DNA from: Silanimonas sp044377035
Lineage (GTDB): Bacteria; Pseudomonadota; Gammaproteobacteria; Xanthomonadales; Xanthomonadaceae
Direction of reading: 5' to 3'
NCBI RefSeq assembly: GCF_044377035.1
Contig: NZ_JBILJW010000018.1
Location: 7,471-71,470, forward strand
Length of the DNA: 64,000 nucleotides
Each line of letters opens with the position of its first letter. Positions within the stretch are counted from its first letter, which is position 1. Below the pieces are notes generated by a model that searched no databases, was not told where the DNA came from, and saw only the letters and a list, made by a program, of their open reading frames with translations. Below, piece after piece: positions 27,047-35,668 of the stretch. The position numbers and the translations under genes were made by a program.

Positions 27047-28893
27047 GACGTCACCGGCTGCAGGCAGGCGACCAGCGCCCCAGGGCCGGCATGCGCACCC
27101 ACCGCGGGGCCGGTTTCCACCAGCCAGCCTTCGGCGATGTCGAGGCGCGCCTTCAGCGAAGCGAGCAGCGCCGTGGCGTCATCGGCCGCATCGCAGTGGC
27201 CGACGATCAGGCGCCAACGGGTGTTCGGAGGCGCCTGCTTCGCGACATAGGCGGCGAAGCGCTCCGGGGCGCGCGTCGCACCGAACAGCGCGGCGCAGGG
27301 CTTGAGCCGCCCTTCGGGAACGACCTTGGCGATGGGCGTGGCGCGCAGCACTGAAGCGATCCATCCGGCCCAACGCGGCACACGGCCGCCGCGCACGGCG
27401 TGGCGGATGTCGCGGGCGAGGGCGAAGGTGAGCGTCTTCGGCCTCAACGCGGCCACGTGGGCGAGCACCTCGGCCGCGGCGGCGCCGGTCGCTGCCTTCT
27501 CCGCCGCGGCGATGGCGAGCAGGGCCTGCCCGCCCGCGGCATTCGCGGTATCGAACACGTGGGTTCGCGAAGCATCACCACGCTGCGCGGCCGCCTCGGC
27601 CGCTTGCAGCGTGCCCGACACCGCGCGCGACAGCCCGATGTAGACGACTTCAGCGTGGTGCGACAGCAGGAATTCGAACTGCCGGCGGAAATCGCCCACC
27701 GGTGGCTGGCTGGTGCGCGGCAGCAGGTGCTCGTGGCGCAGCCGCGCGTAGAACTCGGCGGGGCTGATGCCGACGCGGTCGAGGTAGTCCTGCTCGCCGA
27801 AGTTCACCCGCAGCGGGATGACATGCAGGTTGAGGGCATCCGCGAGCCCTTCCGGCAGGTCCGCGGAGCTGTCGGTGACCACCACGCAGCCGCCCGGCGC
27901 GTTGGCCGTGCGCGCCTGCGCCAGCATGTCGTCGGCCTTGGTCGACTCGACGCGACCGAACCGGCCCAGCGCCTCGAACATGGCCGCCGGCCGCGCGACG
28001 TGCGCGTGCACCTTCACGCGGTGCGCGCTGCCGGCGACGACGACGCAGTCAGCGCCGAGGTCGGACATCGCGGCCTGCAGCCCAGCGCGATCGAGGCCCT
28101 CGCCGACCAGCAGGCATTCCGTGCACCAACGATGGCGCGGATCGATGTCGTCGAGTTCCGCGTGCAGCGCGTCGTGCACGCCGCTGATGTCGAGGTCGGA
28201 GCGATCCTCCGCCCCGTCGGAAGGGCCAGGAGCAGCGCGCCGCGCCATGAAATCGCCGATGCCTTCCAGCAAGTCGACGAAACCCTGCGCCCCGGCATCC
28301 ACCACGCCGGCCTTGCGCAGCACCGGCAGCTGGTCGGGCGTGCGCTGCAGCGCGAGCCGCGCCTGCGCGAGCGCCGACTCGAACCACGCCCGCAACTCCT
28401 GCCGTTCGCCCTGCTCGGCCGCGTGCACCAGCGCCTCGGCGAAGGCGTGGATCACGCTGATCATCGTGCCCTCCTTCGGATCGGCCATCGCCGAACGCGC
28501 CGAACGCGACGCGGCACGGGCGGCCTCGGCGAGGCCACGCCGGTCGAGCGAGGCCCGCGAACCGACCGCATCGGCAAGCCCGCTGAAGAACTGCGCGAGG
28601 ATGGCGCCGGAGTTGCCGCGCGCCCCGTCGATAGCCTCGTCGCCAACCCGGCGCAGCAGGCGGCCCACGCCGCCGGCGCGTCGGTGCAGCGCGCCGGTGA
28701 GCACGGTGCCGAGCGTCAGTGCGAGGTTGTTGCCGGTATCGCCGTCGGGAACGGGGAACACGTTGATCTTGTTCAGCGCATCACGGCGGGCGATGACCCG
28801 GCGTACGCCGGCGATCAGCGCATGGCGCAGGGCCGCGGCGCGGATGGGACCGGAAGACGGCAGCGGGGAGGCGAAGGGCGTGGTCGCGGACAT
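27043..28893 (-). CDS. Fatty acid kinase fusion: FakA-like (DAK2/DhaL) plus FakB-like (DegV)
   Basis: A single 616-residue chain. Residues about 20-210 are a DhaL kinase domain with the nucleotide/Mg motif PVPDGDTGNN (48-56) and GARGNSGAILAQFF (90-103). Residues about 250-325 match the FakA linker domain (ECLLVGEG, RVKVHAHV). Residues about 335-616 are a DegV/FakB domain with DSSADLP (341-347), TSQPP (394-398), GLSRAVSGT and the C-terminal HAGPGAL. In Firmicutes FakA phosphorylates fatty acid carried by a separate FakB. Here the FakB unit replaces the FakA C-terminal domain. ATG 28893 is preferred to an upstream alternative start. Confidence 0.88.
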   Translation of the reverse strand: MSATTPFASPLPSSGPIRAAALRHALIAGVRRVIARRDALNKINVFPVPDGDTGNNLALTLGTVLTGALHRRAGGVGRLLRRVGDEAIDGARGNSGAILAQFFSGLADAVGSRASLDRRGLAEAARAASRSARSAMADPKEGTMISVIHAFAEALVHAAEQGERQELRAWFESALAQARLALQRTPDQLPVLRKAGVVDAGAQGFVDLLEGIGDFMARRAAPGPSDGAEDRSDLDISGVHDALHAELDDIDPRHRWCTECLLVGEGLDRAGLQAAMSDLGADCVVVAGSAHRVKVHAHVARPAAMFEALGRFGRVESTKADDMLAQARTANAPGGCVVVTDSSADLPEGLADALNLHVIPLRVNFGEQDYLDRVGISPAEFYARLRHEHLLPRTSQPPVGDFRRQFEFLLSHHAEVVYIGLSRAVSGTLQAAEAAAQRGDASRTHVFDTANAAGGQALLAIAAAEKAATGAAAAEVLAHVAALRPKTLTFALARDIRHAVRGGRVPRWAGWIASVLRATPIAKVVPEGRLKPCAALFGATRAPERFAAYVAKQAPPNTRWRLIVGHCDAADDATALLASLKARLDIAEGWLVETGPAVGAHAGPGALVACLQPVTS

Positions 28894-29057
28894 ACGCCGG
28901 AGTCTGGGGGAACTCCCCACCTTTGGGCATGCTGCGTGACAGCATGGGCCGCTGGCAAGGCGCTCCCATGCGTGGCCTTCACTGGCGGCGTATGATCCTG
29001 CGACGCGTTTGCCCGGTGCCGCATCTCTCTCCGGGCCTGCCCCCTACGGAAACCGCC

Positions 29058-29333
29058 ATGATCCGCGCTGCCCTCCTGTCGCTCGCCCTGCTCGCCCTGC
29101 CGATGGCCGGCGTCGCCGCCGAAGCGGTGGCGGAAGCGCCCGCCGCCGAAGCAGCGAGCGCCTGCGACGCCAAGCCGGCCACCGCGCCGGCCGCCGAAGC
29201 CGCGGCACCGACCGACGCCCCGGCCCGGCATGCCGAGGCCGCGCCGGCCCGTCCGGCCAGCGCGCGCAGCCCGGGCAGCGTGCGTACCGCCACGCCGCGC
29301 TGGAACCGCCTGCTGCCGGGCATGTTCCGCTGA
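29058..29333 (+). CDS. Small secreted Ala-rich protein
   Basis: A 91-residue product. The N-terminal signal peptide IRAALLSLALLALPMAGVAA is followed by an Ala/Pro/Glu-rich low-complexity stretch (EAVAEAPAAEAASACDAKP) and a basic tail ending NRLLPGMFR. ATG 29058 is the natural start. It is divergent from the fatty acid kinase gene (gap 164 bases) and 18 bases ahead of mtfA. No family recognised; it could be an envelope-stress or spacer protein. Confidence 0.55.
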   Translation: MIRAALLSLALLALPMAGVAAEAVAEAPAAEAASACDAKPATAPAAEAAAPTDAPARHAEAAPARPASARSPGSVRTATPRWNRLLPGMFR

Positions 29334-29351
29334 CCCACGCCGCGCACCGGC

Positions 29352-30170
29352 ATGCCCTGGGCCTGGTGGCGACGCTGGCGCAAGCCACCCCCTGAGATCG
29401 ACGACGCGCACTGGGCCGCCCTGCTGGCCCGTGCCCCCTTGGTTCGAGGCCTCGACCCGCTCCGCAAGGACCGCCTGCGTGGGCTGACCGCCCGTTTCCT
29501 CGACCGTAAGGCGATCTCCCCGGCCCACGGTCTGAGGCTCGACGACGGCGACCGGCTGGCCTTGGCCGCACACGCCTGTCTGCCCCTGCTGGGCATCGGC
29601 GAGACCGGCCTTCGCGGCTGGTCGGAAGTGATCGTCCACCCCGGGGCCTTCCGGGTGGAGCATGGACGGCATGGTGCACCGCACGAGATGGACGAACTCG
29701 AAGTCGTCGAAGGCGGCTTCGATGACCGGGAAGGCGAAAGCTGGCAGTACGGGCCCATGGTGCTGAGCTGGGCCGACCTCGCCGCCGAGATCGCCGAGCC
29801 CGAGGCCGGTTACCAGTTGGTGGTGCACGAAATGGCGCACAAGCTCGACGCACTGGATGGCGTCATGGATGGCACGCCGCCGCTGCCGCGCGATTGGCAG
29901 CGCGAATGGGCGCGCGATTTCGGCGCTGCCTTCGAGGCCCTGAACGCCGAGCTCGATGCCCTCCACGAGGCGGGCGACGACGAGGCCGAACCGGCCATCG
30001 ATCCCTACGCCGCGGAAGCCCCCGAAGAGTTCTTCGCCGTCTGCAGCGAATACCACTTCACCGACCCGGAGCGCTTGCGCGCGGCCTTCCCGGCGGTGGC
30101 GGCGCACCTCGAGCGGTTCTATGGGCCCGCGCCCGCGCTGTGCCGCGACGACGATCCGACGCCGGCCTGA
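29352..30170 (+). CDS. mtfA: MtfA-type zinc peptidase (M90)
   Basis: This 272-residue soluble protein carries the zinc motif HEMAHKLDALDG (about 157-168) and further family blocks: AAHACLPLLGIGE, WSEVIVHPGAFRV, YGPMVLSWADL and PEEFFAVCSEYHFTDP. In E. coli MtfA binds the Mlc repressor and has aminopeptidase activity. No Mlc gene is seen here. It follows the small secreted protein gene closely and ends 13 bases from the convergent phoQ stop. Confidence 0.92.
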   Translation: MPWAWWRRWRKPPPEIDDAHWAALLARAPLVRGLDPLRKDRLRGLTARFLDRKAISPAHGLRLDDGDRLALAAHACLPLLGIGETGLRGWSEVIVHPGAFRVEHGRHGAPHEMDELEVVEGGFDDREGESWQYGPMVLSWADLAAEIAEPEAGYQLVVHEMAHKLDALDGVMDGTPPLPRDWQREWARDFGAAFEALNAELDALHEAGDDEAEPAIDPYAAEAPEEFFAVCSEYHFTDPERLRAAFPAVAAHLERFYGPAPALCRDDDPTPA

Positions 30171-30183
30171 GCCGGACCACACC

Positions 30184-31575
30184 TCACCCCTGCGGCGGGA
30201 ACCTCGCCACGAAGCGCGCGCCACCCAGCTCGGTCGAGCGCTCCACCGCCAGCACGCCCTGGTAGGCGGCGACGATGTCCTGGACGATCGACAGGCCGAT
30301 GCCGTGGCCCTGCACGCGTTCGTCGCCGCGCACACCACGCTGCAAAACGCGGTCGATCTGGTCCTCGGCGATGCCGGGGCCGTCGTCCTCCACTGCGAAT
30401 TCCACGCCGGCGCGCTTGCCCGGCAAAGCCGGCAGCGTCGTCACCTGCAGCGCCACCCGGCGCTTCGCCCACTTGAAGGCGTTCTCCAGCAGGTTGCCGA
30501 GCAGTTCCTGCAGGTCGCCGAGCTCCCCGTGGAAACGCGCCGCCGCGTCGATGTCGAACTCGGCCAGCACGCCCTTCGTCGCATAGATCTTCTCGAGGCC
30601 GAGCACGATCTCCTCGGCGGTCCCCTCGATCTTCAGCGGCGCGGCATACAGCACGTGGCCCGAACGCGCGGCCCGGGAAAGCTGGTAACCGACGATGTCG
30701 TTCATGCGCTGCACCTGCGTGCGCACGTCCTCGCGCAGCTCGTCACCGGTGGCGCCCGCCTCGAGGCGGCTCTGCAGCACCGCGAGCGGTGTCTTCAGCG
30801 AATGTGCGAGGTCGCCGAGCGTGCGTCGCACCTGCTCGAGGTTGCGACGCTCGGAGTCGATCAACGCATTGATGCTCTCCGTCAGCGGCTGGAGCTCGCG
30901 CGGGTGCTCGTCGACAAGCCGGGCGACGCTGCCCTGCTGCACGTCGGCCAGCGCCCGCTCGACGCCGGCGACGGGCCGAAGGCTCCAGCGCAGTGCCAGC
31001 GCCTGCACCAGCGCGAGCACGATGGCGGCCGCGCCCAGCCAAGCCCACAGCGTGCGGCGGAAGACCCCGACCTGCCCGGCGACGTAGCCGGCATCCTCGT
31101 AAAGCGCGAGCGTGAGCTCGAGGTCGCCGCGGCCGGTTTCCCAGATGGTGGTGAGCGAGTAGCGGTAGACCGCGAGCGCATTGCCACTGGAGTCGGTGGC
31201 CTCGAGAGGCCCATCGAAACGCCCGGCGCCGGGGGTGCCGGTTTCCGGCGGCGGCAGGATGCGCCCCAGCGCGGAAGCCGATTCCCAACGCAGGCCCTCG
31301 CCGACGACGCCGGCGTACAAGCCGCTGCCCGGCCGGTCGAAACGCGGGTCCGGCGGCACCTGCGGCATGACGATGGCGCCGGAGCGCAGCACCTCGGCGC
31401 CGTTGAGATAGGCCTTGGCGAAGTTCTCCAGCCGCTCGCGCTGGCTGTTCAGCGCCGCCTCGGTGAAAGCGCGGTCGAGCGCGTAACCCGTCAAGCCGAG
31501 GAAGGACACCAGCGCGAGGCCGGCGGCCAGCAACTGGCGCGCCTGCAGCGAGAGGCGGCGGCGCACCACGCCCAA
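30184..31575 (-). CDS. phoQ: PhoQ-type sensor histidine kinase
   Basis: A 463-residue membrane kinase. Membrane segments flank a periplasmic sensor of about 130 residues (LLAAGLALVSFLGLTGYALD and LWAWLGAAAIVLALVQALAL). A HAMP-like linker follows, then the H box LGDLAHSLKTPLAVL. The ATPase domain has the N box (GNLLENAFKWA), G1 (VEDDGPGIAED) and G2 (GHGIGLSIVQDIV). The start at 31575 is TTG, 6 bases after the phoP stop; GTG codons 2 and 3 residues in are alternatives. Together with PhoP it probably senses divalent cations or cationic peptides. Confidence 0.88.
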   Translation of the reverse strand: MGVVRRRLSLQARQLLAAGLALVSFLGLTGYALDRAFTEAALNSQRERLENFAKAYLNGAEVLRSGAIVMPQVPPDPRFDRPGSGLYAGVVGEGLRWESASALGRILPPPETGTPGAGRFDGPLEATDSSGNALAVYRYSLTTIWETGRGDLELTLALYEDAGYVAGQVGVFRRTLWAWLGAAAIVLALVQALALRWSLRPVAGVERALADVQQGSVARLVDEHPRELQPLTESINALIDSERRNLEQVRRTLGDLAHSLKTPLAVLQSRLEAGATGDELREDVRTQVQRMNDIVGYQLSRAARSGHVLYAAPLKIEGTAEEIVLGLEKIYATKGVLAEFDIDAAARFHGELGDLQELLGNLLENAFKWAKRRVALQVTTLPALPGKRAGVEFAVEDDGPGIAEDQIDRVLQRGVRGDERVQGHGIGLSIVQDIVAAYQGVLAVERSTELGGARFVARFPPQG

Positions 31576-31581
31576 GCGTGC

Positions 31582-32262
31582 TTACTCGTTGCGCGGGATC
31601 GCGAAGCGGTAACCGCGGCCGCGCACGGTCTCGATCGGCTTCAGCTCGCCGTCCGGATCGAGCTTCTTGCGCAGGCGGCCGATGAACACTTCGAGCACGT
31701 TCGAGTCGCGGTCGAAATCCTGCTGGTAGATGTGCTCGGTGAGGTCGGCCTTCGAGACCAGCTCGCCCGCATGCAGCATCAGGTACTCCAGCACCTTGTA
31801 CTCGTAGCTCGTCAGGTCGACCGAACTGCCGCCGACGGTGACCGTCTGCGCCGAGAGGTCGAGCTTGACCGGGCCGCACTCGAGCGAGGGTTTGCTCCAG
31901 CCGGCGGCGCGGCGCAGCAGGGCGTTGATGCGCGCCAGCAGCTCTTCCACGTGGAAGGGCTTGACGAGGTAGTCGTCGGCACCGGACTTCAAGCCTTCCA
32001 CCTTGTCCTGCCACGAGGAGCGGGCGGTCAGGATCAGGATCGGGAACTTCTTGCCCTCGGCGCGCAGCGCGCGGACGAGGTCCATGCCCGACATCTTCGG
32101 CAGGCCGAGGTCGATGATCGCCATGTCGAACGGCACTTCGCGGCCGTTGTAGAGGCCCTCTTCGCCGTCGCCGGCGGCGTCCACGGCGAAGCCTTCGCGC
32201 TTCAGTCGGGCCGCGAGGGTTTCACGCAGCGGGGCTTCGTCTTCGACCAGCAGGATGCGCAT
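31582..32262 (-). CDS. phoP: PhoP-type response regulator
   Basis: A 226-residue OmpR-class regulator. The receiver domain has acidic residues in LLVEDEAPLRE, phospho-acceptor Asp51 (AIIDLGLPKMSG), and Thr/Lys in ILTARSSW and YLVKPFHVEE. The DNA-binding winged helix ends with VEVFIGRLRKKLD-like LEVFIGRLRKKLDP and ETVRGRGYRFAIP. The recognition region DLTEHIYQQDFDRDSN is typical of PhoP in Xanthomonadales. It lies between a PepSY-type gene and phoQ. Confidence 0.93.
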   Translation of the reverse strand: MRILLVEDEAPLRETLAARLKREGFAVDAAGDGEEGLYNGREVPFDMAIIDLGLPKMSGMDLVRALRAEGKKFPILILTARSSWQDKVEGLKSGADDYLVKPFHVEELLARINALLRRAAGWSKPSLECGPVKLDLSAQTVTVGGSSVDLTSYEYKVLEYLMLHAGELVSKADLTEHIYQQDFDRDSNVLEVFIGRLRKKLDPDGELKPIETVRGRGYRFAIPRNE

Positions 32263-32300
32263 GGACTCTCCTTGGGCAAGCCGGCGCTCAGGGCCGGTGA

Positions 32301-32822
32301 TCAGTCACGGTCGCCGCGTTCGACGGGCGGCAGGGTTTCGGGCACGTCGAGGTCGGCCGGCGGCGGCGCCTCGAAGCGTTCAAAGCGTTCCTCGCGGCGA
32401 TCGCGGAAACGGTCTTCGCGCGGCAGGGCAGCGCGATCCGCGTCGATGGCCGGGCTTCCAGAGCCGAGGTCCGGTTCGGCGAAGGGATCCCGCAGGGCAT
32501 CGGCCCGCGCCTCGCGCCAGGCCTCGCGGCGGCGCTCGTGCGGGTCGTCGCGCATGATCCGCACGCGGCCGTCGGGCGTCAGCACCTTGAGACGGTAGAC
32601 CTCGCGGCCGTCGCGCTGCATGGACTCGGCGCGCAGCACCTCGCCACCGGTCTGGCGCTCCGCGCGGAGCACCGATTCCGGCAACTCCGACCGACGCATC
32701 TCGTCTGGCGGCGGCGACGGGGGATCGAAGGCCGGCGGCGGCGGCGCGTCCTGCTGCGCATACGCCGATCCGGCCGCGAGGGCCAGGACGACGACGAGCG
32801 ACAGTGGGCGGCGAAGGATCAT
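32301..32822 (-). CDS. Secreted PepSY-like protein in the phoPQ operon
   Basis: A 173-residue protein with signal peptide ILRRPLSLVVVLALAAGSAY, a Pro-rich segment (QQDAPPPPAFDPPSPPPDEM) and one PepSY-like unit (GGEVLRAESMQRDGREVYRL, then KVLTPDGRVRIM). The tail is very rich in Arg and Asp. PepSY domains often act as periplasmic inhibitors or sensors of proteases and kinases. Being first in the operon before phoP (38-base gap), it may modulate PhoQ. That role is inferred from position. Confidence 0.75.
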   Translation of the reverse strand: MILRRPLSLVVVLALAAGSAYAQQDAPPPPAFDPPSPPPDEMRRSELPESVLRAERQTGGEVLRAESMQRDGREVYRLKVLTPDGRVRIMRDDPHERRREAWREARADALRDPFAEPDLGSGSPAIDADRAALPREDRFRDRREERFERFEAPPPADLDVPETLPPVERGDRD

Positions 32823-32928
32823 GGGCGGAGGATAGCGGGGCAGGCGCGGCAGGGGCCAGCGATGCGGCGAAGTCTGGTTGCGGGGGGGTGAATTGCCTCT
32901 TAACCCCGGATTGCCGCGCAACGGCGGT

Positions 32929-33840
32929 TCAGAAGATCTCGCCGATGCAGCAGCGCAGCGAACCACCGGCTTTCTCGATTTCCGGCAGGGGCACGGCATG
33001 CAGGGTGAAGCCGGCGCGAGCAAAGGCGGCGCGCTCGGCGGCCGACAGCGCGTCCACGGCCCGGGCGCTGAGGAAGGCGGCATCGCCCGAGACGGCGATG
33101 CCGTTGCCGGCGTAGGCCTGCCGCGCGCGCTCGTCGAGCGCCAGCGCATGCGGCGCATGGAATTCGAGGATGGCGCGCGCCACGGCCGGGTCGGCGAAGC
33201 CGTCCGGGCAGGCCACGGCGAGGCGCCCGGCATAGATCTGCAGCAGGACGTTCGTGTGGTACTCCCCCGGCGCGAGATCGAAGATCAGGGTGGCGTCGAG
33301 GCCGAAGGCGGCGTGCATGGCGGCGGCGCCGGTCTCGTCACAGCGCTCGGAGAGTCCGCAGTAGCCGATGTTGCGGGCGCGGTCGATCACCAGCGAACCG
33401 GTGAGTTCCGCGATGCCCGGCTGGCGCGAGAGGTCGATCTCGCGCCGGCCCAGGGCTTCGGTGAAGAAGCCGCGGATGTCGGCGCGCGTGGCTTCGCGCT
33501 GGCGGACGGCGTGCTTCATGTGGCCGATCACGAGGCGGCCGGGCGCGGTGGCGAAGACGTTGTTCGGGAATACGGCATCCGGCGTGGCGGCATCGCCCGG
33601 GAAGGTGATGACCGGCACGTGGGCCGACAGCGCCTTGGCCAGCGCGCGGTGCTCGGCCAGGGCAGCCGCGGCGTCGATGCGGTCGGCCATGGCCATGTAG
33701 CTGTTGTCCTGCGCCGACTCGGCGGCCAGCGACATGCCCTCCGGCGCGACGAGGAAGACCGCCTTCGGCGTGGCCCGCGCCGGATTCGGGGCGGCGTGCG
33801 CGGCGAAGGCGAAGAAACGCGCGGGGTCGCGGGTGATCAT
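32929..33840 (-). CDS. CtlX-like guanidino/ureido hydrolase (arginine deiminase superfamily)
   Basis: A 303-residue pentein-fold hydrolase. Active-site landmarks are VFPNNVFATAP (substrate Asp/Asn loop), GEYHTNVLLQIYAGR (catalytic His) and the C-terminal AGGSLRCCIGEIF with the catalytic Cys. The family includes dimethylarginine hydrolases and the citrulline hydrolase CtlX; exact substrate is unknown. The ATG overlaps the dusA stop by 4 bases. The arginase gene elsewhere in the window points to active arginine metabolism. Confidence 0.8.
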   Translation of the reverse strand: MITRDPARFFAFAAHAAPNPARATPKAVFLVAPEGMSLAAESAQDNSYMAMADRIDAAAALAEHRALAKALSAHVPVITFPGDAATPDAVFPNNVFATAPGRLVIGHMKHAVRQREATRADIRGFFTEALGRREIDLSRQPGIAELTGSLVIDRARNIGYCGLSERCDETGAAAMHAAFGLDATLIFDLAPGEYHTNVLLQIYAGRLAVACPDGFADPAVARAILEFHAPHALALDERARQAYAGNGIAVSGDAAFLSARAVDALSAAERAAFARAGFTLHAVPLPEIEKAGGSLRCCIGEIF

Positions 33841-34838
33841 GCGGCGGCCTCGTGGCTGCGGGTGACGGCGAGCGCGCGTTCGAGCAGATCGAGACCCGCG
33901 CCGGCCTTGGGCGCACCTTCGCTCAGCACCTGCCGGAAGGCGCGGCCGCCGGGCTGCGCGTGGAACAGGCCGAGGATGTGGCGCGTGAGGTGTTTCAACG
34001 CAACGCCGCGGGTGAGCTTCAACTCGACGTAGGGGAACCAGGCGCGCAGCAGGGCTTCGCGGCTTCGCGGCGCCTCGCCTTCGAGCGCGACGGCGTACTC
34101 ATGCAGGCGGTAGGGCTCGTGGTACGCGGCGCGGCCGATCATCACCCCGTCCACGTGGGCCAACTGCGCCTGTACGTCATCGAGCTCACGCAGGCCGCCG
34201 TTGATGCTGACGATCAGCTCCGGCCGCTCGCGCTTCAGGCGATGCACCCAGTCGTAGCGCAGCGGCGGGATCTCGCGGTTCTCCTTCGGCGAGAGGCCCT
34301 GCAGCCAGGCCTTGCGGGCATGGACGATGAAGCGCCGGCAGCCGTTGGCGGCCACCGCGTCGATGAAGGACAGGAAGACGTCGTAGTCCTCCACCTCGTC
34401 GACGCCGAGCCGGCATTTCACCGTGACCGGCACCCGCACCGCGCCTTGCATGGCCGCAATGCACTCGGCGACCAGCGGCGGCTCCTTCATCAGGCAGGCG
34501 CCGAAGCGGCCGGCCTGCACGCGGTCCGAGGGGCATCCCACGTTGAGGTTGATCTCGTCGTAGCCCCAGTCGGCGCCGATGCGGCTGGCCTCGGCCAGCG
34601 CCGCCGGGTCGCTGCCGCCCAGCTGCAGCGCGACGGGGTGCTCGCTGGCATCGAAGCCGAGCAGGCGCGCCCGGTCACCGTGGATCACCGCCTGCGCGTG
34701 GACCATCTCGGTGTAGAGCAGCACGCCCGGCGACAGCACGCGATGGAAGCTGCGGCAGTGGGTGTCGGTCCAATCCATCATCGGCGCGACCGAGAGGCGC
34801 GAGCCGGTGACGGGCGGATGGGTATCGGAAGACGTCAT
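33837..34838 (-). CDS. dusA: tRNA-dihydrouridine(20/20a) synthase
   Basis: A 333-residue FMN TIM-barrel enzyme reducing U20/U20a in tRNA. Signatures are SVAPMMDWTDTHCRSFHR, INLNVGCPSDRVQAGRFG with the catalytic Cys, VTVKCRLGVDE, and FIVHARKAWLQGLSPKENRE typical of DusA. VDGVMIGRAAYHEPY binds the FMN phosphate. ATG 34838 (MTSSDTHPPVTG) is chosen; in-frame sequence upstream lacks similarity. Confidence 0.95.
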   Translation of the reverse strand: MTSSDTHPPVTGSRLSVAPMMDWTDTHCRSFHRVLSPGVLLYTEMVHAQAVIHGDRARLLGFDASEHPVALQLGGSDPAALAEASRIGADWGYDEINLNVGCPSDRVQAGRFGACLMKEPPLVAECIAAMQGAVRVPVTVKCRLGVDEVEDYDVFLSFIDAVAANGCRRFIVHARKAWLQGLSPKENREIPPLRYDWVHRLKRERPELIVSINGGLRELDDVQAQLAHVDGVMIGRAAYHEPYRLHEYAVALEGEAPRSREALLRAWFPYVELKLTRGVALKHLTRHILGLFHAQPGGRAFRQVLSEGAPKAGAGLDLLERALAVTRSHEAAA

Positions 34839-34857
34839 GCGCGAAGTCTGGGGCGGA

Positions 34858-35655
34858 TCAGCCCCGCGCCGCCACCCAGCGGGTGATGTGCGCGTGCATT
34901 TCCGCCAGCCCATCCGTCAACGCCGCCGGCCCGGGCTGCAGGATCACCGGCGACTTGATCTCGAACAGCCGGCCGTCGCGCACGGCCGAGACGCCCGCCC
35001 AACCCGGGCGCGCAGCGACGGTGCCGGGCTGGAACTTCTTGCCACACCACGAGCCGAACACGACCTGCGGGTCGCGCCGGAGGATCTCGCTGTCGTTCGC
35101 AAGGATCCGCTGCTTGGCGAGCGATTCGGTCGCAATCTCCGGGAAGATGTCGTCGCCGCCGGCGATCCGCACCAGCTCCGCCACCCACTGGATGCCGCTG
35201 ATGCGCGGCTCGTCCCATTCTTCGAAGTACACGCGCGGCCGCACCGGGAAGGCCGCGGCCTTCGCGGCCACCGCCTCGACACCGCGCTCCAGCGCGTCGG
35301 CGTAGGCCTCGGCCTTGGCCGCCGCCCCGACCATCGCGCCGAGGCGGCGCACGTAATCGAGGATGCCGGCCACCGAACGGTGGTTGCTGATCCACACCTC
35401 GACGCCGCGGCGCACGAGCTCGGCGGCGATGTCGGCCTGGATGTCGGAGAAGCCGATGGCGAGATCGGGCTTCAGCGCGAGGATCTGGTCGACCTTCGCG
35501 CTGGTGAACGCACTGACCTTCGGCTTTTCCTTGCGGGCCCGCGGCGGGCGCACGGTGAAGCCGCTGATGCCGACGATCCGCGAGTCCTCACCGAGGGCGT
35601 AGAGCACCTCGGTCGGTTCCTCGACCAAGCAGACGATGCGGCGGGGGCCTCGCAC
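34858..35655 (-). CDS. BtuF-like helical-backbone binding protein without signal peptide
   Basis: A 265-residue protein of the cobalamin/iron-siderophore binding fold: RIVCLVEEPTEVLYALGED at the N-terminus, LALKPDLAIGFSD (the hinge-side motif), and EEWDEPRISGIQWVAELVRI in the second lobe. Start is GTG 35655. No signal peptide is visible, so it may be cytoplasmic or the true start is mis-set; the upstream frame offers no obvious signal. It lies 13 bases after an MFS gene rather than an ABC permease. Corrinoid binding is possible, and NrdJ in this window needs B12. Confidence 0.75.
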   Translation of the reverse strand: MRGPRRIVCLVEEPTEVLYALGEDSRIVGISGFTVRPPRARKEKPKVSAFTSAKVDQILALKPDLAIGFSDIQADIAAELVRRGVEVWISNHRSVAGILDYVRRLGAMVGAAAKAEAYADALERGVEAVAAKAAAFPVRPRVYFEEWDEPRISGIQWVAELVRIAGGDDIFPEIATESLAKQRILANDSEILRRDPQVVFGSWCGKKFQPGTVAARPGWAGVSAVRDGRLFEIKSPVILQPGPAALTDGLAEMHAHITRWVAARG

Positions 35656-35668
35656 GAAGGTGAGCGCC

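Noticed and set aside
29956..32598. 880-residue plus-strand open frame across mtfA and phoPQ
   Set aside because: It overlaps three genes with clear domains and has no domain of its own.
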